From Mansonella perstans (Eukaryota > Nematoda > Chromadorea > Rhabditida > Onchocercidae): a DNA stretch of 64,000 nucleotides. Below are positions 34,499-53,500 of this stretch, piece after piece. Position 1 is the stretch's first letter. Each line of letters opens with the position of its first letter. The notes below the pieces were generated by a model. It made no database searches and was not told where the DNA came from. It saw nothing but the letters and a program-made list of their open reading frames with translations. The DNA lies in assembly GCA_037074765.1 (NCBI GenBank), contig JBAMDO010000053.1, positions 248,001 through 312,000 of the forward strand, read 5' to 3'. Both the position numbers and the translations under genes were made by a program.

Positions 34499-35714
34499 TT
34501 GGATGTGACACTCCTGATACTTCCGATCCTCTGCTGATTTTAATTATCTTTGTTAATTCCCATATAGCGCGAGGTACTTCGGGTTCCATTAATAAAATTA
34601 TTTCATTCTCACGTGGCCTTCTTTTTTCTATCCGTCGGGGAGAGACTAATTCCCTTTGTGTGCATTCTCTTAGGCTCACAAGCTATTTGTCTTTCCACAA
34701 CTTCCAAAAAACGTCTAATGTTTTAAGAGTATTTTTAACAAGTTTATCCTTGTTTTTAATGGATAAGAAGTATATTCGTCTTGCTCATTGTCAAAATCGA
34801 TTGGTATCTCCAGTGAAGAGTGAAATAAAGTCAATTGGACGTATGACTCTATAGTCATCGAAGCCAACGTAAGTTAACGGACGGGTATTAAGTATTCCCT
34901 CTATCTCTGCTATTAACGTTATCAGTTCTCCTTCTTTTAGAAGCTTTCTTCCTATAACCCATCTTAGAGCTTGTTTTGTGAGCCAATGACTCGTTCGTAT
35001 ACTCCACCACCCGACAGTGCTCTTGGTATAGTATTTTTCCAACACATACCTTTTTCTGTTAGGAAGTTGGCGCTTTCTTCCATTATTGTCTTAAAGACGA
35101 ATTAGAATTGACTAGCGTTGTCGCTTAGGATTAATTTCGGATATCCTCGTCGAGCCACAAATCTTCTTAGGACATGCAAGAAATTTCCGGCGGATAAATC
35201 CTCTGCTATTTCTAGATGTACAGCTTTCGTAGTGAAACATGTGAAGAGAGCGATCCATCTCTTTACCATACCGGTAGTAGATTTGATTGAGACTGGTCCC
35301 AAGTAATCTAGACCTACTTGTTCGAATGGTCTTGATCTTTTTACTCGGGCTTCAGGCAGATTTGGCATTGCTGGTAGCTTGAACGGTTTGGCTTCCCACC
35401 GTTACAGGTCGGACACGTAGATATATACGCTTTATTGCGGCTCTTCCCTTTGATATCCAAAATCTACGTCTTAGCTCAGACAACGTATGTGAGATTCCAG
35501 CATGATACAGCGTGTCATGTTGCTGCATGATGATGAAATCAGTCACATAGTGGTCCTTCGGTAGGTAGATAGGATATTTGCTATCCTCATCTAATTTCGA
35601 ATATCCTAGGCTGTTACTTGATCTCCATAAGTTATCATATTTATATTGAAGCAAACTCCATTTTTTCTTTTCTTCATCTGTTAAATTCTGTGATTGCGCT
35701 TGTCGGATCAACAT
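34491..35714 (-). pseudogene. BEL/Pao integrase remnant, minus-strand copy
   Basis: The inverted copy of the integrase region. It has the same zinc-binding and core motifs, the same frameshift and the same stop as the plus-strand copy. It continues beyond the duplication into the integrase C-terminal part (NTRPLTYVGFDDYRVIRPID) and a basic segment (REL VSPRRIEKRRPREN). Only a few residues differ from the plus copy, for example Gln-Ala for Gln-Val and Tyr for Cys. Confidence 0.85.
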
Positions 35715-35835
35715 TCATCCTGCTATTTGGTAATCGTTTTTAGTCATATTGTTTCCTTTTATAGATAATAATCGTAGCCAAGATAATCTTCTTTGACAAG
35801 TTTGTTTAATGAATCGAAGAGCCCATACCATCGCT
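34862..35835 (-). repeat. right arm of the 974-bp inverted repeat
   Basis: Reverse complement of 32095-33068. On its outer side, the six bases ATCGCT (35830-35835) are shared with a plus-oriented piece that continues TTTAGTAAATGGATAAAATC, which matches the sequence just before the left arm. Confidence 0.9.
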
Positions 35836-35862
35836 TTAGTAAATGGATAAAATCAGTAAAAA

Positions 35863-36437
35863 TTTTTGAGAAGTCAGTTAGTAGCCAGGGATGGCCAGCG
35901 TTTAGATCAGGGATTATTAATCCTCTGTTGTTCTAGATTGACCACGTGGAGTCGAGTTAAATTGAGTTGAGTTGAGTTGTGTACGCACCAGATCCTTAAA
36001 CTTGGATAATTAAACCATTTATTAGAAAAATTGGATAACGCGAGATTTCACATGACAATTACAAATAACTCATGAATAGCGCATATTTAATGGTAAAATT
36101 ATTAATATAATAAAAGGGGGATGATAAGGAGAACAAAACCAGTCGTTGGTCTGAATAGACTAAAAATGGTCGTGGTGGGAGGATTGATAGCGCAATACAA
36201 AGGTCAAAGGGTTAAAATGATAGGAGAGGATCGATAGATTATCTTAAGCAATTGCCAGTACAGCATTTTCTTTATGATATGAATATAAAAGGTGTGAGTT
36301 TAGATAACAACAAAGAGACATGTGAAATAAATCTAAGGATTGTAAAATTAATTGAATGATTCATAATGTCATTAACGTTTATTTATAATTTGATTTACTG
36401 GCTTATTGGAAGTTCCGCGATATAAAAGTTCGCGACA
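35863..36437 (-). repeat. BEL element LTR, right copy, trimmed at its inner end
   Basis: Very similar to the left LTR but missing about the first 11 bases (TGTCGTGGAC). It ends CGCGACA at 36437. The SL1-like 22-mer lies at 35995-36016 on the minus strand and matches at 20 of 22 positions. Confidence 0.85.
35995..36016 (-). other. SL1-like 22-mer in the right LTR
   Basis: On the minus strand it reads GGTTTAATTATCCAAG and on. It differs from SL1 at one internal base and one base near the 3' end. It follows AATAAATG as in the left LTR. Confidence 0.85.
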
Positions 36438-37360
36438 CTATTTGCTTTTTAAAAAATCATTAGCTATGCCTGGCAAAGAAAATTCAAAGTGTTAGGGATA
36501 AAATCGTAATTTAGAAAAATTTCAAGCATTTGAAATAAAACTGTAAAATTATAAATTAAAATTGGAAATTAATATTATCCAATATATAATAAATTTAGCG
36601 GGATATAATCACATTTTAAAATATTTTTCATCCGGTCTTTATCCTGGAAAAAGCAATGGAAGGAAAGAATATAAAGTATTGATATAGGAATAGACTAGCA
36701 AAGTATAGATATTGTAAACAGTTTTTATTTCATGGCAATGGCTAACTTGCTAATTTTTCATCAGCAAAAATAAAACCGAAATAAAAAATTTTGCTATTTT
36801 TATCACTGATGTGTGAAATGATCAAAATTTCGGTCCTGCAAAGGGATAGTCGTGTATGCCTAAATATGTGTGTTAACTGTGGCACTACATTGTTCTCAAT
36901 TTGTATTTATATTATAAGAACTTTTGCCAAAGAACTCTTGAACTCTTGCCAAAGGTCAAAGCAGAAATCATTTTAATCAAGCATCCTATTGTCATTCTGC
37001 CTTAACTTCGCCCCATTGATGTTCTCCATCTCACCCCGAAATTAATATCGCACCCAGACGGACTACCAAGACAATAAACATCAATACTATCCCGCCCTTT
37101 AACAAATGCTACATACCTAGAATGCCCGGTATTGTCTCCTACGGTTACTCTCTACCATTTCCCCACCTACCACCACAGCTCATGATAATCCCTGCTACTC
37201 ATCACATAACCCACGTATCCACGTAGGTATCCGGGGTGTCCTAAGTTTATCATCATTGCTGTACAATTCAGATCGATCAGATTTCTGAAATTTTCTATTT
37301 GTTGTGAATTTTCGATGGTTCAAATGATAAGAAGTATGTTAAAGAAATTACTTCTTTAAA
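36438..37360. other. gap with no supported gene
   Basis: Unremarkable sequence with a less AT-rich stretch around 36990-37210. I see no open frame with coding character. Confidence 0.5.
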
Positions 37361-37629
37361 TAACAAACATGCCTGTATATACATATGTTCATATGTATGC
37401 GTGCAAACACACAGACAGTTATACATATGCATACATACATACAGAGATACTTGCGCATACAGATAGTTCGGGGCACAAACTACACACACAAAGTCATAGA
37501 GAAAGTATACACTCATATACATTTATGTACACTTTATGTACACGAACAGACCGACACATACACACATACATGACCGACGCATACACACATGACCGACACA
37601 TACAGACATACATGACCTACACGTACATA

Positions 37630-38241
37630 CATACTGTCGTGAACTTCTTGTGAGAGGTCGATGCTTAGCCAATATTCTCCAACGTTCACACCAGAGATGT
37701 TGTATTGAATTGAGTTTATTGTGTTGTTGAACTGAGTTTATGTGATTGGATTGAGTTGCGGGAACATCTCAAACTTGGGTAATTAAACCTTTATTAAAAT
37801 TATTAACAAACACGAACACAATTAAAAGCATTAATAAATGCGGACGTAAACATTTAATGTTGAAGGAATTGGATAAGAACATAAGTGAATGAAGAAACAA
37901 ATGAGTACTGTAATTGAGATGAAGAAATAATCAAGTTGAAGAATTGACAATCTATATGTTGTAGTAGAAAAGGAGGGAATAATGACATGATAGAAAGATC
38001 ATAAGGTCAAATGATAATGGAGGGAATCATTTATGGTGAACAATAGATGATGTACAATAGCGGCAATTTTGAAGTGACACGGTGACAGAATAGGAATTAC
38101 ATGCATATAAAAGAATGTAACTTTAGATCACAACAAGACATAGGAATTAATTGAATGCATCATAATGCCATTAATGTTTATCTACAATTTGAATTATCGG
38201 TTCATTGACGGTTTTGCGATATGATCGTTCACGGCACATAC
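37630..38241 (-). mobile_element. solo LTR of a sister BEL family with 5-bp target duplication
   Basis: A 602-bp LTR (37635-38236) begins TGTCGTGAAC and ends GTTCACGGCA, so its termini are a 10-bp inverted repeat with one mismatch. CATAC flanks it on both sides (37630-37634 and 38237-38241). It shares layout and scattered identity with the LTRs at 30.8-36.4 kb, including TTGAGTTG runs, the AATTGAATG stretch and the GCGATATGATCGTTC end, but is clearly diverged. No internal region remains, as expected after recombination between two LTRs. Its element direction, by comparison with the other family, is minus. Confidence 0.9.
37768..37789 (-). other. exact copy of nematode spliced leader SL1
   Basis: On the minus strand these 22 bases begin GGTTTAATTACC and end AAGTTTGAG, identical to SL1 as I know it. 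The next bases are ATGTTCCC, not the GT donor that follows SL1 in SL RNA genes, so this is not an SL RNA gene. An AATAAA lies directly before it in the element direction. Confidence 0.9.
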
Positions 38242-38654
38242 ATGACCGACACATACAGACATACATAACCGACACATACACACATACATGACCGACGCAT
38301 ACACACATATATGATCGACACATACATACATGACCGACATATACACACACACACACACATACACACATACATGACCGACACATACACACATACATATACA
38401 CTTTCCGGATTACTTTTCCGTTCGTGTCTTGTATATATTTTTATTTAATTTCAAAGGAAAAATTCTTTTCTGTGCTCATTTTTTTTGCACTTTCAGAAAT
38501 GGAAAAGATTGATCATTGCTGAATTCATTGTCAAGTTTGAAGAGGAATAATATCTCAGTGCTGAGTTTTAAACATGCGGTGAGTAATATTTCACTCGTTT
38601 TGTTTTTAAATTTTGAAATTGAAAAAGTGAATTTTGAATTTTTTGTTTTATTGA

Positions 38655-38750
38655 TCCTTCCTCTCATCCTTTCATAATTGCTAAAATCCTTCCTCTCATC
38701 CTATCATAATTGCTAAAATCCTTCCTCTCATCCTATTATAATTGCTAAAA
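38655..38750. repeat. 32-bp tandem repeat, three copies
   Basis: Three copies of a 32-bp unit beginning TCCTTCCTCTCATCCT and ending AATTGCTAAAA, with one or two substitutions per copy. Confidence 0.9.
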
Positions 38751-39055
38751 ATAATATCAATTGTCAGATTCGAAATTTTCAAATTTAACATTAGCTTCTT
38801 TTTAGCTTTTTTTTTTTTTTTTTTTTTATTACCGTTATTGACATTTAGATCATCATTGTATCATTGTATTTTATGTTGTCATCATCATTATTATCATCAC
38901 TTTTTATTTTTTAAGCTAGCCGAAACTGATACTCTTTCTGCAGCTAATGTTGTTTTTTAGAGCTGAGAATGGTAGAGAATTCGTTCTTAGCTAGAAGATG
39001 AAAACTTATAATGTTACTTGATGGAGAGTGCTGGTTTTGTATACATCAATGTATG

Positions 39056-39060
<5 letters not shown>

Positions 39061-39103
<43 letters not shown>

Positions 39104-39120
39104 CTCTGTGTGTGTATGTG
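39061..39120. repeat. (TG)n microsatellite
   Basis: Nineteen uninterrupted TG units (39061-39098), followed by interrupted TG-rich sequence. Confidence 0.95.
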
Positions 39121-39524
39121 GGTCTATACATTATAAAAAAATAGTCACCTGTTCTTTGTTTCCACCATTAATTATTGTTCAAACTTAAATAATATTAAAC
39201 TCCTATGAGCTGACAGCTTGCTTTCACAATTTTTAGTAACTAAGTACTTCAAGAAGCTTGTATGAATCACATCTTTCCTTCAATTTTCTTCATTCAATTT
39301 CGATGTAATCTTTAGCACATTATTCCTGCTAGTGAAACTATTTAGAAAAGTTTAGATATTTTGTTCTAATTAAATAATTAGAAAAGATCTTAGATACTTT
39401 AATTAAATCAACCATTCAGAAGTAACTTATACTTCTGCATGAGTAGTCTCAGTTCCAAGCCTTCGTGTTTAAATTTTAGACGGGATGCACTTCGTAGTTT
39501 CAATTTATCTGTAGGAAATAGTAT

Positions 39525-39630
39525 TCAATAATTTATTCTGTGAAACAGAAATCTCTATTCTTTCCTATCAGTAATTTATTCTCTGAAACAGAAATCTCTA
39601 TTCTCTGTTATCAATAATTCATTCTCTGCC
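39525..39630. repeat. about 50-bp direct repeat, two and a part copies
   Basis: Units sharing AATTTATTCT(G/C)TGAAACAG and AAATCTCTATTCT, with a shorter third copy. Confidence 0.75.
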
Positions 39631-41243
39631 AAACACGGTGAAATCGAGCAGTTATTTTCCTGAAGGACTGAAATCAATGAATACATCAAAATGTCATGCA
39701 CTAAGGTGTTCGCAGATATTTCGGAGAATTGCATATCTTTTAAAAAGTAAGGCCTGAGGGATTGTAAATATCAACTTTTTAAAGTTTGCCATTGTTCTTG
39801 ACCAATTTGGCGACAAGAATAAACACATAGTATATACTGAAAATATTAATCATTTTACTTTTTAAAATTAATGCAGTTTTTGTGAAATCGTGTAAAGGAA
39901 AAGAGAAATAGAGTGGATGGTTATTAATTGGTTCTGTTGCATTTTCATTCTCATTCGTCAATTTCAGTGATTCTATTTCGACCTTAGATGAAGAAAATAA
40001 GGGTGTTGGTAGAAAATAAGGAAAGAAGGATGTAATGGAGGGAATAAATAGCCTAGTATGGGTCGCTGACAATGTATAAGTAGCTTAGTAAGTGATAACA
40101 TGATTAAATAATTGAACGGGGAAATAGCAAAATCTACTGTGACATACCGATGGAATTGATGGACCATTCTCATGGTAAAATTCATTGCACTACAAAGTTT
40201 ATTTTCAACATATTACTACGATGTATAATATTTGTTCTAAGAAGGAAAAACTGATTTGAAAGTGAAATTCCGGAACGAATACTGGGTATCGATAGGTAGC
40301 GGTAAATTACACACAAATTATTGCATGGTTGAATGTCAACGATTTTCCAACAATAAGCGCAAATATCATTCAATAAAAGGCATATGGACTGTAGGAGACA
40401 AAAGTTCTTGAAATTTAAAAAAAAAATTTTTTTTTTAGAATTTTTGATGGAATATTTTTTTTTTTATTGCTCTTTCGTTTGTTTCCGTTACTCAGTTATT
40501 ATCAAACACTTTATAAAACTCTAATCATTTATAATGAGACAACTTCTGGTCAGTTGTTCATTAATATTATTATTATCAAGAACTCTGTTTCTCTCGTACC
40601 TTAATACTCTCGAATTGACACTTCATATGTCGGGGATGGTTACAGCTTCCTGAGCTAATTAATAATTTTGTTCATGTGAAGCGAATTATGTTTTATTGTA
40701 ATTGCATTAATGTTGCTTATTTTAAATCTAAGAAATAAATTTAATTATTTTGGGAAATTTCGAACAAATTTTTAATTTCAGAAATTTCTGGAACACCTAA
40801 TTTTTTTTTGTTTTCGCACTAATAAAAAGGCCTTGAAGAGGTTATAAATCAATATTTGTCTATCTTTTAATAATGCTAATTGTTCTTTTAATCTTTTTAA
40901 CGTGTTTTATGTCTCTCATTCAGATTGAGTAAATTTATCGCTGTCTTTTCATTAGTATGACCTATTTAGTTTATAGCAGTTTACAGTAATCTTAATTATT
41001 TACAATAATTTTAACCATAACTATCAATTTTTTCCCCATCTTAATTGTAGTTATTCATTAAGTTTTCTTTTTTTTTCAAATATTACATTATTCTACAATT
41101 TATGATCATATCTTTATCCCTTTACCGAATATTTCATCTTTATAAATTACAATTGCGATATTACTTTGTGTTGCATAAAATTGCTTTGATTTGCTGTGAC
41201 AGTTAATAAATTTAAAACATGACAGGATAGATAGAATACGAAG

Positions 41244-48945
<7,702 letters not shown>

Positions 48946-50594
48946 AATCATGTCAGCTCTACCTTTGTCTCTTTTTGTTCATATGCGGTGTTTTTGATTA
49001 AACAACATGTGATTTCCATGACAGAAAAAATAGTTTATAAATAGCTCATAATATAAACAGGTTCGTTAGGAAGAATGATAGGAATTATGATAAGGCAAGT
49101 AAAAAACGATAGAAATTGACATAAGTATTTTTTTCTAGATTTTTTTCTCTCATTTTTCTCGTAGGAAGTAATCTCATTTTTTTTTCTTCTCAAATATTTT
49201 GGATAGGATAATTTGTCCATTTGTATTATTTGTATTCAAATATGTGTCAATTAGTATTAGATATGCCTTTATAATTGTGCCAAGAATTTTTTTTCGAATA
49301 TGTTTTCGGAAATATATTTGCCCTTTACATATTTAATAAAAAAAAGCTTCATGGTTTAAGAAAAATAAATCCTGTTTCGGATTTATTTATTATTAAAAAT
49401 AATTCAACGTAATTATTGAAATTGATTGAAGTCATCGACTCAGTTCGTCCGTATCTTCTGTAAATTTTTGGATTTGAAAGGTTTTTTTTTCGCAAAATTA
49501 GACTTTATAATTTTATTGCTTTATTAATTTCACATCACGAGAGAGGTAGAGAATTAGTGGACAACTTTCTTTTTTCCGATAATTACATGCGGTTTGATTT
49601 TAATCGATAGTCCACAAGGAATTAAAATACGGAGACCGCGAGGCAGCGGCTCAATGAGAAGAAAAAGGCGGGGGCTGTATTATTTTTAATTAATGCGTTA
49701 AAAATTTTGATTGAAATTTATTTCAAAATTAACAATTTACTGTTTTAGAAACCCCTGTTACAAATGAAAGAGAGAAAGTGATGGTCAAGAAAACCTTTAA
49801 ATTAAGAGGAACTTAAATTTAATTTTAAAAGATAGGAATATGCAAACATAATCGGATAAATTGTACAGTGATTCCAATTTGAATCTCTAGTCTTATAAAA
49901 AGTCTTTGAATTGGAGTTTTTTTTGTTGTGTGTAAATTGGATTTTTCAGTCCCAAAAACTACAGCAATATTCATTTGCTATTTATTCTTCAAAATTTCAT
50001 TAACTATAGCGTCGCTAATTAATTTTGACAAATAATTAGTTTTTTTCTTTTTCCATTATTTGTTTCATTCATTTTCGTTTTTTTTTATTTTCACTAATTT
50101 TACAATTTTATCATCCCAAAATTATGACAATAATTTGTCTCAAATTTATAAACTGAAGAAGTTTTCTGAGTATTTATATTTTCAAATTTGACATTTATAA
50201 AGAAAAAGTTGCCAGCAGTAAGAGGGATTTGAGGTTGAATTTTAGTAGCAAGATTCTCGAGAATTTTGTGACATGAAACTGTTTCATGTTTGAAATATAG
50301 AATGAAGCTAAGATAGTAACAAATTTTCAGTTATTAAAAGCGCATGTGTAAAGTATCTCTACAATTGTGATCATCATTATAAGGCATAATTATCACGATA
50401 ATGAGAAATGATAGTTAATGCAATATGCAATTCGATGTGCAGCCTGCTAAATTACATATATCCTATACCTTCGGATAATATTTGGAAATCATCTCTGCAA
50501 AAGAATTCCATTAAAATTGCGAGATGAATTTTTATGTGTATTTGAATGAATTACTAAAATATTTTTTGAATGATTTAAAGAGATAAATTCGAAC
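48946..50594. other. region between phosphorylase and INTS5
   Basis: About 1.65 kb holding the phosphorylase 3' UTR (an AATAAA occurs near 49336) and the 5' flank of the next gene. I see no other gene. Confidence 0.5.
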
Positions 50595-53500
50595 ATGTCA
50601 ATTCGACCATCATCATCTTATGTTACTTCTGAGAATGATCCAGTATTGATACGATTGCCTAAAGAAGATGATGAACTTCCCAATACTCAGGTAATGTTAT
50701 GTAAAGTTTATTTATTGACTTAAGTTCTTTTTAGCAAACTATTAAGTTAATTGATTAATTTGAATTATATAACAAGATGCTAATCGTATCTTTATATTTT
50801 TTGTTAATGTACCTTTAGTTGTAGGTTATACCTGGATCTAAAATTATAACTGGCTGTCAATGAATGACAAATAATGCAGACAAGTTAATTTAATTAAGTA
50901 TCTCCAGATGTTGCAACGGTATATGGTTGATATTTATGCAGTTACTGGTGCAGTGGATGATATTGGAATGGTATATCGGAATCTAAGACCAATATGGGCA
51001 AACAATGCTGTTTCACATTTAGTTGATCCTTGCATAAAAATCTTGTCAAAAATTCCAAGTTCTAGGTATAATTAACCTTCTGATTGGTATCATTTTGTTG
51101 CTTCTACATAATGAATTTTGTTATCATAATTTTAATTTATAGGCCTGCTGTTTTGAATTATGTTGGCATGCTAACACATGAAGCAACGCATTTGTATTTA
51201 TCGAAAAAGGAAAATCCTCATATTGGTTAGACTATTTTAACTTATTTCAAAATTTGCACAAAAATGAAGGGAATCAGTTCAATACTAAGAGAGATTATTT
51301 ATCTAATGATTATGTTTATGCTTGCCGTGCAGGTAACAATATGTGTTCAATAGAGAAAATATGAAATTGAATGCTCATCCGATCTTAATTGTCTGATTCA
51401 TAATTATTTTCTATAATAATTGAATGAAAATATTCATTTAATCGCATTGTTGAAGGGAGGAATTCTTGAAGCGAGAGTAAATTAATTATATTCAACAAAA
51501 TTCACTAAGTTCTTTTATAATCAACAAGAAAGCTGTCTAGCAGTTTAAAAAAACGCAGTCAACGACTGGATTATATATCATTAAGAGTATTGTCCTTTGT
51601 TTTGCTAAGATGTTGTGGCTTGAACGAATGGTTGAAAGAAAAGTTTTGAATAGAATTTTGATTATCCACGATGATGTTGTAATTCTACAGTTCGACTTCA
51701 TTTTTTCTGAATTAGAAATTCCAATCAAAATCATCTATCTCTTTTTGATTGAAGAAACACAAATTATTTTTCTTATTTCAGCAGCTGATACTGCTAATAT
51801 TGAGCGTGCCATACGGAAGCTTACAAGTGAATTTCGACATCTACTGACTAAGATACAATCGAAAGGCTTTGCGTTTGATATTCTTGTGGTATATTTTTTG
51901 TCTTATATTTCTTAACTTCTTATAATTTATAGTATCTCTTAGTTTAATGTTCGAAAGTTATTTTTTTAACAGTGTACTCATATTTTGATCTATGCTAATT
52001 GAAAGAGATATGGAAAACATAAAGAAAATTTTCGGTTTATCAACATTTGAACCAAGCAGCTTCAGTTTCAGAAACACTAAGCATACCCATGAATCTATTC
52101 ATTCTAAGAGAGAACTGGTAGATTTAATGAAAAATTTTCAGCAATTGTAAGCATTAGGGGATTTCGAAAGAGTGACTTATAGGTGATATGTGTTTTACAA
52201 TCGATTAACTTTGTATGTTTGGTAAAGATGACCAGCATGGGATTCTAAAAAAGAAATTTTGCTGCAACTTCTGGTTCAAATTTAGCTTTGTTTACGAGTT
52301 GAGCAAATTGCGTTGGAATTCGATAAAAATAGGCATTGTAAAGTATAGGTGAAGTAATTCAAATTCTTTTTCGTAACCAATTGGAAGTCTTTTCAGTGGG
52401 CTTGTAATCTATTTGCTGAAATTTGTAAATATAACTACGAACGTCCAATTGCAAAAAGTGCTGGCATAACACCACCTGCTTTGCTTGCATTATTCGATTC
52501 ATGCCCAGCTGTTTCAAGTGTTATCAAATTAACTGATAAAGCGATTTCCTTGTTGTAAGTTTTTTTAAGATGTCTAATAAAGAATCTTTTAATAGGATTA
52601 TTTGATCACTGCTATCAAAAGGAAAAGAACTATCACCTTTCTTCGACATATCTTTTTACAGCAAGGTTGAGGAACTGATATAGTGTTTCAGGATCACGCA
52701 AATATTCTGTAATAACTGCGTGATTAAAAATCATTACTGCAACTACCATAATTAAAAATAAGGATTAATATTATCTTCTAATTTTTTTTTTAAATGTCAG
52801 CAATAATTTCAGATTAAATACTGCACCCGATGAATGCCTGTCCACACTAATTGATGCTTCTGCGCATGGTTTCTGCTTTGCCTGGATATGGTTGCACATT
52901 GCGTGAGTTCAAATTTATCTGACTTTTTAAGGATTTTCAAAAATTTCATAGATTTCATAGATTCTGGATAAATAATGACAAAAAGTTACTTCACCCGACA
53001 TATAGTAATAAATGAAATTTTAAATTTGTGACTGACTTAATATTCAAAAAAAATTAGGTACTCAACAAATTTTCTTTTGCCTGAAATTCTAGATTTTGTT
53101 TGAAAAATACTTTAAGTTGATAAAATTTTTTTGCTTTACAGGTCTTCATTTCCGGACACTATTGTTTCACATTTGTTAAAAATTGGAAGGCAAGACTTTA
53201 AGCATTACCTGAACGCAGTGCTGGTAATTCTTCAATTTTACATAAACAAGAATTCGATTAATTTTAAGTTTAAGTTACTTCGTGATATATAAAGGTTAAT
53301 TAATGTAATCGTAAAAAAATAGTAAAGTGAAAAATATTTCTTTACTGCATGTGCATTTCCGATAGGTAATGAAGTCCTAGTTTAGACTTTAAAAATTATT
53401 TGCTATAGATTGTAAGCTTTTCAGCATTTACTTATTTATGAGTGCTGGTTCAAATTTGCAAAACTGATTTCATAATTTTTTAGGCAAATCAAGTACCTAT

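Larger units (their letters stand above)
30832..36437 (-). mobile_element. decayed, rearranged BEL/Pao LTR retroelement
   Basis: Two outer LTRs (30832-31415 and about 35863-36437) enclose pieces of BEL/Pao pol and an envelope-like region. The ends are TGTCG and CGACA, flanked outside by CTGTT and CTATT, an imperfect 5-bp target duplication, so they probably delimit one insertion. All LTR copies point the same way. Their element sense is minus, because the minus-strand envelope-like region runs straight into TGTCGCGAAC after a purine-rich GGGAG. Inside are RNase H and integrase on the plus strand (31430-33060), a third, internally deleted LTR (33110-33487), and envelope-like sequence plus a second integrase copy on the minus strand (33490-35835). 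Gag, protease and most of the RT are missing. Stops and frameshifts are common, so it is dead. Confidence 0.85.
37362..38400. repeat. ACATACA/GACCGAC tandem array, split by a solo LTR
   Basis: Irregular tandem array of CACATACATGACCGACAC-type units with CA and TACA microsatellite runs, at about 37362-37634 and 38237-38400. The two halves are separated by the solo LTR. Long open frames on either strand here come only from the repeats. Confidence 0.85.
38961..41243. other. gap upstream of glycogen phosphorylase
   Basis: Contains the microsatellite and short direct repeats listed here, and presumably the promoter of the phosphorylase gene near its end. I see no other gene. Confidence 0.5.

Noticed and set aside
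37768..37789. An SL RNA gene
   Set aside because: The 22-mer is not followed by a GT donor or an Sm-site region, and it sits inside an LTR with a target duplication.
37295..38401. Cys/Val/Tyr-rich frames on the minus strand
   Set aside because: Translation of CA/TACA repeats, interrupted by the solo LTR.
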